Source of the DNA: Nitrososphaera sp.
Lineage (GTDB): Archaea; Thermoproteota; Nitrososphaeria; Nitrososphaerales; Nitrososphaeraceae
NCBI GenBank assembly: GCA_023252395.1
Contig: JAJPDY010000030.1
Location: forward strand, 1 to 9,402
Length of the DNA: 9,402 bases
Direction: 5' to 3'
The first letter of the stretch is position 1, and each line of letters starts with the position of its first letter. The translations under genes were made by a program, and so were the position numbers. Below the pieces are notes generated by a model. It saw only the letters and a list, made by a program, of their open reading frames with translations, was not told the origin of the DNA and searched no databases. This document shows positions 5,343 to 9,402 of the stretch, piece by piece.

Positions 5343-5373
5343 GCAACTTGCAGTACACTGCAACACTTGTTGC
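5343..5373. promoter_or_regulatory. Overlapping palindromes, candidate operator between the RHH gene and tfb
   Basis: Three overlapping inverted repeats: GCAA-c-TTGC (5343-5351), the perfect 16-bp TTGCAGT-ac-ACTGCAA (5348-5363, 7-bp arms) and GCAACA-ct-TGTTGC (5360-5373, 6-bp arms). The block ends about 18 bp before the tfb TATA box. A site with several TTGC/GCAA half-sites is what a dimeric regulator that binds cooperatively, such as a ribbon-helix-helix protein, would use. Binding is inferred. Confidence 0.5.
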
Positions 5374-5391
5374 GTTATTGTATACATGGGC

Positions 5392-5399
5392 CTTAAATG
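5392..5399 (+). promoter_or_regulatory. TATA box of tfb
   Basis: CTTAAATG centred about 27 nt before ATG 5423, which predicts a leaderless transcript and supports 5423 as the start codon. Confidence 0.6.
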
Positions 5400-5422
5400 A
5401 AATCGTCACTCACATTTGCGGT

Positions 5423-6340
5423 ATGAGTTACAAGCTTGCTTCGGAAGCAACGGACGTATGTGCGCTATGCAATAGCACTGCAATTGTCTTTGACTCTGAA
5501 ACAAGTGAGGCAATTTGTTCTTCTTGCGGTATGGTAGTCAAGGACAACATCGAGTCGATGGGTCCGGAATGGAGGACATACTCTGGCGAGGATATTGAAA
5601 GCAAGAGCCGGACAGGGATGCCCTCTTCACTGGCATTTCATGACATGGGTCTCTCTACGTTCATTTCATACTCTAATGTCGATGCAAACGGAGTCGCGAT
5701 AAGCGCAGAGCAGAGAAGCAAAGTCCAGAGGATGCGCAGATGGAACAAGATTTCAAGCAACAACAGAAGCTATCACCGTAACCTGAAAAACGCGTTTGCC
5801 ATATTGAGCACGATAAAGGACAAGCTGTCGCTTAGCGACACACTCATCGAAAAGGCTGCCTACAACTATAGAAAGGCACTTGACAAGCGTATAATCAAGG
5901 GCCGCTCGATAAGAGCCCTGATAGTGGCTGCCGTCTATGCGGCTTGCCGCGATCTGTCGATTCCAAGGACGCTTGAAGAGATATCAGTCGCCGCAAACAC
6001 AGACGCAATATTTGCTGGCAAGTGCTACCGGCTGCTTGTGCAAAATCTAGATCTACAACTGCCAGTAATTGACTCAAACAAGTACCTGGCAAGGATAGCA
6101 AACAAGGCCAAGGTGAGTGAAAAGACCTACCGGACAGCGCTTGACATGCTATCGACCATAAAAGAAAACCCTGTTGCGCATGGCAAGGATCCTAACGCGC
6201 TAGCGGTGGCAGTGCTATATGCAGGATGCCTGAGGGAAGGAGAGAACGTAAGTCAGGCCCAGATCGCAGTTGCCGGCGACATTAGCATCGTTACTCTGAG
6301 AAAGAGATTCCAAGACGTAAGAAAAATCTTCCCCTCTTAA
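5423..6340 (+). CDS. tfb: Transcription initiation factor TFB (TFIIB homologue)
   Basis: A 305-aa archaeal TFB, which joins TBP on the TATA/BRE promoter and recruits RNA polymerase. The N-terminal zinc ribbon has C13-x2-C16 and C32-x2-C35-G. The B-reader/linker follows (GPEWRTYSGEDIESKSRTG, 47-65, then FHDMGLSTFIS). Two cyclin-fold repeats occupy about 117-205 and 212-303; repeat 1 has KGRSIRALIVAAVYAACRDL, repeat 2 has DPNALAVAVLYAGC and the BRE-contacting helix-turn-helix SQAQIAVAGDISIVTLRKRF. Repeat 2 has the S-Q-x-x-I-A start of a normal TFB. The frame is open upstream to 5126, but ATG 5423 fits the zinc-ribbon start, the family length (about 300-310) and the TATA box. Thaumarchaeota often have several TFBs, so this may be one of a set; whether it is the general one cannot be seen. 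It is divergent from the ribbon-helix-helix gene and ends at a T5 run. Confidence 0.95.
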   Translation: MSYKLASEATDVCALCNSTAIVFDSETSEAICSSCGMVVKDNIESMGPEWRTYSGEDIESKSRTGMPSSLAFHDMGLSTFISYSNVDANGVAISAEQRSKVQRMRRWNKISSNNRSYHRNLKNAFAILSTIKDKLSLSDTLIEKAAYNYRKALDKRIIKGRSIRALIVAAVYAACRDLSIPRTLEEISVAANTDAIFAGKCYRLLVQNLDLQLPVIDSNKYLARIANKAKVSEKTYRTALDMLSTIKENPVAHGKDPNALAVAVLYAGCLREGENVSQAQIAVAGDISIVTLRKRFQDVRKIFPS

Positions 6341-6347
6341 CTTTTTG
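6341..6347 (+). terminator. T-rich terminator after tfb
   Basis: CTTTTTG starts immediately after the TAA stop. Archaeal termination commonly needs only such a T-run; no hairpin is visible. Confidence 0.4.
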
Positions 6348-6389
6348 TTCATTCTGCGCCATTACTTACTAACAGATCTATGTTCAATA

Positions 6390-6399
6390 ATGATAAATA
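6390..6399 (+). promoter_or_regulatory. TATA box of the VOC gene
   Basis: ATGATAAATA centred about 28 nt before ATG 6423, consistent with a leaderless transcript. Confidence 0.45.
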
Positions 6400-6422
6400 G
6401 GTAGTTACTTCTATAATTCCTA

Positions 6423-6791
6423 ATGCCGCGACCATGTCACTTTGACCTTACAGCAGACGAGCCAGAAAGGGCGATGAAATTCTACAAAGACATCTTTGGA
6501 TGGAAGTTCGAAAAATGGGACGGACCAATGGAGTACTGGATGGTAACAACCGGGACCAAGAAGGAAAAGGGAATCAATGGTGGATTATCAAAGAGGGGCA
6601 AGGAAGGAATGCCCAACATGAATACAATTGATGTCCCTTCGGTTGACAAGTTTACAAAGAAAATCCAAGACAAGGGTGGCAAGATCCTGATGCCAAAGAT
6701 GGCAATACCAGGAGTCGGATGGTTTGCAACCTGTCAAGACACCGAAGGAAATATCTTTGGAATAATCGAAGAAAACAAGAAGGCAAAGTAG
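6423..6791 (+). CDS. VOC-superfamily (glyoxalase-like) protein
   Basis: A 122-aa single-unit vicinal-oxygen-chelate fold protein. The first beta-alpha-beta-beta-beta module shows the typical strand CHFDLTADEPERAMKFYKDIFGWKFEKW (given here as CHFDLTADEPERAM followed by KFYKDIFGWKF, residues 5-29); the second begins NTIDVPSVDKFTKKIQDKGG (67-86) and ends with the strand TEGNIFGIIEE (107-117). H6 and E116/E117 sit where first-strand and last-strand metal ligands usually are, but the second-module first strand (NTIDV) lacks a His or Gln, so metal binding may be incomplete. Family members include glyoxalases, dioxygenases, fosfomycin or bleomycin resistance proteins and carbonyl-metabolism proteins; this short form is usually annotated only by fold, and I do not assign a substrate. 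It stands alone between tfb and mrp with its own TATA box and a T-rich 3' end. Confidence 0.88.
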   Translation: MPRPCHFDLTADEPERAMKFYKDIFGWKFEKWDGPMEYWMVTTGTKKEKGINGGLSKRGKEGMPNMNTIDVPSVDKFTKKIQDKGGKILMPKMAIPGVGWFATCQDTEGNIFGIIEENKKAK

Positions 6792-6820
6792 TTTTTGCCG
6801 ATCCTTTTCTTCATTTTTTG
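6792..6820 (+). terminator. T-rich terminator after the VOC gene
   Basis: Three T-runs follow the stop codon: T5 at 6792-6796, T4 near 6805-6808 and T6 at about 6814-6819. No hairpin is needed in archaea. Confidence 0.45.
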
Positions 6821-6884
6821 AACTTTTATGCTGCATCTTTCTGTAGGACCTTTATAAGTTGCAATTCTGGCTGAGAAACGATGA

Positions 6885-6892
6885 TTTAAATA
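6885..6892 (+). promoter_or_regulatory. TATA box of the mrp operon
   Basis: TTTAAATA, a near-consensus archaeal TATA box, centred about 28 nt before ATG 6917 (leaderless). A second TATA-like TTTATAAG at 6851-6858 could be an alternative promoter with a leader of about 37 nt. Confidence 0.6.
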
Positions 6893-6916
6893 CGGTAAAG
6901 CCAAATTTTTCATATA

Positions 6917-7996
6917 ATGGTAACCGTCGATCAGGTTCTCAGCTCGCTCAAAAAGGTTGTAGACCCTGAGCTTCACAAAGACATAGTTTCAATGGGAATG
7001 ATAAAAGATCTCTCGATAAATGATAGCAAGGTCGCTTTTACGCTAGAGCTTACTACTCCCGCATGCCCCTTTAACAGCGACATCGAGCGCGATGTTCGCT
7101 CAGCGATGGCTAGCCTTGGAGTGCAGGACCTGAGCATGAAAGTCACCGCCCGCGTCATGGAAGGGCGCGCGCTTTCAATGGACGAATTGCTGCCGGGCGT
7201 CAAGAACATTGTGGCCGTTGCAAGCGGCAAAGGTGGGGTTGGCAAGACCACGGTTTCAGTCAACCTTGCGATTGCTCTGGCAAGGACAGGCGCAAAAGTG
7301 GGGCTGCTTGATGCTGACATTTATGGTCCAAGTGTTCCTCTGATGATGGGGCTCAAGGCGTCGCCAGAAGTTGTCAACAACAAGATCCAGCCGCCAGAAG
7401 TCGATGGCGTAAAGGTAATTTCTATGGGCTTTTTCTACGAGCAATCGCAGCAGGCCGGCATATACAGAGGGCCGATTGTTTCAGGAATTGTCAAGCAGTT
7501 CCTGACAGACGTCAACTGGGGCGAGCTTGACTACCTCATAATCGACCTTCCGCCAGGCACGGGCGACGCTCCGCTGACAATAGCCCAGACGATACCAATC
7601 ACGGGCATCTTGATTGTCACCACGCCACAGGATGTTGCCATGAACGTGGCAGTCAAGGCTATTGGGATGTTTAACAAGCTCAACGTGCCGATAATCGGGG
7701 TGGTGGAAAACATGAGCTATCTCAAGTGCCCTCACTGCAATGACCAGATCTACCTCTTTGGTCAGGGCGGCGGCAAAAAGATAAGCGAAGATTTCAAGAT
7801 CCCATTCATAGGCGAAATTCCGCTGCACCCCGGCATCAGGGAAGGAAGCGACACTGGCAAGCCTGCAGTGGTGTCAGAACCCCAATCCGTGCAAGCCGAC
7901 GCGTTCAGCAAGGCTGCAAAAGTAGTTGCCGGCAGGATAAGCATCATCGCATCTGAAATGAAGGCGCAGGAAGAAGCTGAAAGCAAAAAGGAATAG
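6917..7996 (+). CDS. mrp: Mrp/ApbC (NBP35-type) Fe-S cluster carrier ATPase with MIP18 domain
   Basis: A 359-aa P-loop ATPase of the Mrp/NBP35/ApbC family, which binds a [4Fe-4S] cluster between two subunits and hands it to target enzymes in the cytoplasm. An N-terminal MIP18 (DUF59) domain (about 4-80) has DPELHKDIVSMGMI and the typical LTTPACPFNSDIE with C50. After the linker ALSMDELLPGVKN comes the deviant Walker A SGKGGVGKTT (103-112), then LLDADIYGPSVPLMMG (130-145), Walker B YLIIDLPPGTGD (206-217), TTPQDVA (235-241), VVENMS (262-267) and the cluster-binding C271-P-H-C274. The C-terminus ends FIGEIPLHPGIREGSDTGKP and a charged helix. Length and order match archaeal homologues. It starts a two-gene unit with the dephospho-CoA kinase, 3 nt away. 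NadA in this window is a possible client, which is an inference. Confidence 0.95.
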   Translation: MVTVDQVLSSLKKVVDPELHKDIVSMGMIKDLSINDSKVAFTLELTTPACPFNSDIERDVRSAMASLGVQDLSMKVTARVMEGRALSMDELLPGVKNIVAVASGKGGVGKTTVSVNLAIALARTGAKVGLLDADIYGPSVPLMMGLKASPEVVNNKIQPPEVDGVKVISMGFFYEQSQQAGIYRGPIVSGIVKQFLTDVNWGELDYLIIDLPPGTGDAPLTIAQTIPITGILIVTTPQDVAMNVAVKAIGMFNKLNVPIIGVVENMSYLKCPHCNDQIYLFGQGGGKKISEDFKIPFIGEIPLHPGIREGSDTGKPAVVSEPQSVQADAFSKAAKVVAGRISIIASEMKAQEEAESKKE

Positions 7997-7999
7997 TTA

Positions 8000-8497
8000 A
8001 TGCCGATAAGCCCTAAAGATGCACAATTCTTAAAACAACCTTTTGGGACTCTTGTTGCAGACAAGGACGTAACTCTGCAGAAAATTTCTTTAGCGCTAAA
8101 AGGCGCCAAGAAAGTCATATCAGTGGGCGACGCGACGACTGAGCGCCTCGTCTCTTTTGGTATAACGCCTGATGTCGCAGTTATCGACGGAAAAGAGCGC
8201 AGGTCAAAGCGGGACTACCCTAACTACAAAGCTAGAGAATTGCGATGTGTAAACCCAAGTGGCGTCATTTCCAAAGATGCCGTCGCCGCCTTGCAAGATG
8301 CTCTGAAATTGCGGCCTCCAACAAGAGTCATTGTAGATGGAGAAGAGGATCTGTTGGCGCTGCCGATTTTCACAATGGCGCCGATAGGCTCTGTAGTTCT
8401 CTATGGCCAGCCACTTGAAGGGTTGGTGATAGTTGAAATCACTTCTGCAAAACAAAAGCAAGCCAAAGACTTAATGGATAGAATTGGTTTCGATTAA
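8000..8497 (+). CDS. GTP-dependent dephospho-CoA kinase (DUF359 family)
   Basis: A 165-aa member of the archaeal DUF359 family, shown in Thermococcus kodakarensis (TK1697) to phosphorylate dephospho-CoA with GTP, the last step of CoA synthesis. It is unrelated to bacterial CoaE. Conserved blocks are visible: FGTLVAD (15-21), ISVGDATTERL (40-50), PDVAVIDGKERR (57-68), VNPSGVIS (84-91), VIVDGEEDLLALP (110-122) and LYGQPLEGLVIVEI (134-147). Length fits the family. The ATG at 8000 follows the mrp TAG by 3 nt, with no TATA box of its own, so it is co-transcribed and probably translationally linked. The stop TAA (8495-8497) is 67 bp from the convergent zinc-ribbon gene. The CoA function is transferred from the family; motif conservation makes it likely. 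Confidence 0.9.
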   Translation: MPISPKDAQFLKQPFGTLVADKDVTLQKISLALKGAKKVISVGDATTERLVSFGITPDVAVIDGKERRSKRDYPNYKARELRCVNPSGVISKDAVAALQDALKLRPPTRVIVDGEEDLLALPIFTMAPIGSVVLYGQPLEGLVIVEITSAKQKQAKDLMDRIGFD

Positions 8498-8564
8498 TGC
8501 AGGGGATGAAGATGTGGTGGCTGTATGATCTAGATGATTATGTATACCAATTTCTGACCCCTAC

Positions 8565-8708
8565 TTATTTATCGCAACCACAGCCGTCGTTGCCTAGATC
8601 GTAGCGGCGGATGTTGTACTTTTTCATACAATCAGGGCAGGCGCTCTGGCCAAAAGCTATCTTGGCGTTGCAAAAAGCACACGCTGCAGTGTCGACGGAA
8701 GTTTCCAA
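8565..8708 (-). CDS. 47-aa zinc-ribbon microprotein with C-terminal CGC
   Basis: A very short minus-strand gene, TAA at 8567-8565. The 47 residues include C10-x2-C13, ten residues, C24-x2-C27, and a final DGCGCDK with C43 and C45. The sequence around the knuckles, ACAFCNAKIAFGQSACPDCM, is a plain two-knuckle zinc ribbon. An in-frame TGA lies just upstream and no ATG or GTG precedes the first cysteine, so the start must be one of the TTG codons at 8717, 8711 or 8708. The TATA box at 8733-8740 is centred about 28 nt from 8708 and 25 nt from 8711, so a leaderless TTG start is predicted. It is 40 nt downstream of another small Zn protein gene on the same strand but has its own promoter. Function unknown: protein or nucleic-acid binding are both possible. 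Dense, correctly spaced cysteines plus the promoter make it credible. Confidence 0.65.
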   Translation of the reverse strand: METSVDTAACAFCNAKIAFGQSACPDCMKKYNIRRYDLGNDGCGCDK

Positions 8709-8721
8709 CAAATGCAATCAG

Positions 8722-8746
8722 GGCAAGATGCTTTTTAAATCTTGCC
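8722..8746. promoter_or_regulatory. Perfect inverted repeat enclosing the zinc-ribbon TATA box
   Basis: GGCAAGAT (8722-8729) and ATCTTGCC (8739-8746) are exact 8-bp arms around a 9-nt centre, and the minus-strand TATA box ATTTAAAAAG (8731-8740) lies in that centre. There is no T-run after the hairpin on either strand, so an operator overlapping the core promoter fits better than a terminator for the gene ending at 8749. Confidence 0.5.
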
Positions 8747-8748
8747 TG

Positions 8749-8991
8749 TCACATTGGGGCTATTAAAATTCGGGGCCTGTTTGGCGTGTTGTGATGGCAT
8801 TTTTTGCCGCACAGAGGACAGTTCTTCCTGTCAAGGAAGACGCACTGGCAAATGTGGGATTTCATATAACTCTCGGCGGCCTTGGTGAATTCACCTGTGC
8901 CGTTGCAAAACGGACAATCAGAATCGGTAATTTCTATCGCGCCCTTGCCAGAACAAACCGGACAGTTCTGCTGGACATTGGACTGAGCCAT
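8749..8991 (-). CDS. 80-aa DnaJ-type zinc-finger miniprotein (paralogue 1)
   Basis: A cysteine-rich 80-aa protein. The first half has two DnaJ cysteine-rich-domain motifs, C10-x2-C-S-G-K-G and C26-P-F-C-N-G-T-G, which together make one treble-clef-like zinc site as in the DnaJ/Hsp40 central domain. The second half is different: TKAAESYMKSHICQC, then CPLCGKKCHH, adding five cysteines and two histidines for at least one more metal site. There is no J-domain and no other DnaJ part, so it is not a truncated chaperone but a stand-alone zinc protein. A paralogue lies divergently at 9155, sharing CNGTGE-[FY]-TKAA and the CPLC-x4-CHH end. A TATA-like region (9014-9021) is centred 26 nt before ATG 8991, so the transcript is probably leaderless. 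Function unknown; zinc-dependent protein or RNA binding is the plausible guess. Confidence 0.85.
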   Translation of the reverse strand: MAQSNVQQNCPVCSGKGAIEITDSDCPFCNGTGEFTKAAESYMKSHICQCVFLDRKNCPLCGKKCHHNTPNRPRILIAPM

Positions 8992-9154
8992 CTCTCCATA
9001 GGTGGATTATACTATAATATAATGATTATCGATTGTTAAACAACCTCATTATAGATTTCTAACCTGAAGATTCATTACTCTTATTACGATTGCTGGCTGC
9101 TTCTGTCCTGCTAACTCTTAAAAACAATAAGATTGTATTATAACTTAGTCTACT
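8992..9154. promoter_or_regulatory. Divergent promoter region between the two zinc-finger paralogues
   Basis: 163 bp, AT-rich, between the starts of the two paralogues. It contains the minus-strand TATA region of paralogue 1 (9014-9021), the plus-strand TATA box CTTAAAAA of paralogue 2 (9117-9124, about 34 nt before ATG 9155), the palindrome TTGTT-a-AACAA (9033-9043) and the inverted pair TATAATG (9018-9024) / CATTATA (9047-9053), the first arm of which overlaps the paralogue 1 TATA region. Confidence 0.4.
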
Positions 9155-9402
9155 ATGATAGAACGAGAAAATATTCGTATATCTAACAACTGCTTGATTT
9201 GTTCAGGCCGGGGATTTATCGCACTGCTGGATAATATGCAATGTTCCTTCTGCAATGGCACCGGCGAGTATACTAAAGCAGCTGACAGCTACATGAAGGT
9301 TCATGCGTGCCAGTGCTTTGTAACTGTTGAAAGGAGAGAATGTCCCCTTTGTGGCGAGAGATGTCATCATACCACAAATAACAAGCCTACGATAGAACTC
9401 GC
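9155..9402 (+). CDS. DnaJ-type zinc-finger miniprotein (paralogue 2), 3' end cut by window
   Basis: The frame from ATG 9155 runs to the window edge (82 codons) without a stop. It aligns with the 80-aa protein encoded at 8749-8991: C-x2-C-S-G-R-G, C-S-F-C-N-G-T-G-E, YTKAADSYMK, HACQC, then CPLCGERCHH and TTNNKPTIEL. All cysteines and both final histidines of the first protein are kept, while the spacers differ by single-residue insertions before the second knuckle and before CPLC. From the alignment only a few residues should be missing. N-terminal residues MIERENIRIS differ from paralogue 1. The TATA box at 9117-9124 suggests transcription start near 9147. The gene faces away from paralogue 1, so the pair came from an inverted duplication or from rearrangement after a tandem one. 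Function unknown. Confidence 0.83.
   Translation, partial: MIERENIRISNNCLICSGRGFIALLDNMQCSFCNGTGEYTKAADSYMKVHACQCFVTVERRECPLCGERCHHTTNNKPTIEL

Noticed and set aside
5126..5422. N-terminal extension of the TFB frame
   Set aside because: It lies antisense to the ribbon-helix-helix gene, and TFB family length, zinc-ribbon position and TATA spacing all point to ATG 5423.
8497..8604. 35-codon frame overlapping the kinase stop as TAATG
   Set aside because: The stop/start overlap is attractive, but the peptide has no recognisable pattern, and its second half is antisense to the zinc-ribbon gene.
1..9402. tRNA, rRNA, CRISPR array, transposase, integrase or defence genes
   Set aside because: I looked for tRNA-like arms, repeat arrays, terminal repeats and typical protein motifs on both strands and saw none; the window is core archaeal genome rather than a mobile island.

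Overview
The window reads as a piece of a Group I.1b ammonia-oxidising archaeon (Thaumarchaeota/Nitrososphaerota, Nitrososphaera-like). The evidence is archaeal information-processing genes (TFB, Rpo7/RpoE', Spt4/RpoE'', S30e, a TRAM protein), an archaeal GTP-dependent dephospho-CoA kinase (DUF359 type), compact genes with TATA boxes about 26-31 nt upstream of start codons (leaderless transcripts), and a mid-range GC content. The taxonomic call is inference from protein style, not from a search.

Layout. 1-556: the 3' end of an unrecognised gene (+), a 42-aa C2H2-like zinc-finger microprotein (+), and a hairpin/T-run terminator that serves the next gene from the other side. 557-1884: three minus-strand genes: a TRAM RNA-binding protein, L-aspartate dehydrogenase (nadX) and ribosomal protein S30e (59 aa). 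1885-2063: a divergent promoter region with repeats. 2064-3014: quinolinate synthase nadA (+), which overlaps nadC tail-to-tail by 4 bp. 3011-4667: a minus-strand operon rpo7-spt4-nadC with almost no spacing. 4723-5277: a ribbon-helix-helix-like protein (-), divergent from a TFB (5423-6340, +) across a palindrome-rich intergenic region. 6423-6791: a VOC-fold protein (+). 6917-8497: mrp/ApbC Fe-S carrier ATPase plus GTP-dependent dephospho-CoA kinase (+, operon). 8565-8991: two small zinc-binding proteins (-). 9155-9402: a paralogue of the second of these, divergent and cut off by the window edge.

How they work together. NadX (in place of NadB), NadA and NadC form a complete aspartate-to-nicotinate-mononucleotide route, spread over three transcription units within about 3 kb. 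NadA needs a [4Fe-4S] cluster and the Mrp ATPase downstream is a plausible carrier for it; the dephospho-CoA kinase finishes CoA. The rest is transcription and translation machinery (Rpo7, Spt4, TFB, S30e, TRAM) and a striking set of four very small cysteine-rich proteins. No tRNA, rRNA, CRISPR array, insertion sequence or phage gene was seen. The most interesting parts are the divergent pair of DnaJ-type zinc-finger miniproteins, the 47-aa zinc ribbon with a TTG start and an inverted repeat around its TATA box, and the palindromes between the ribbon-helix-helix gene and tfb.
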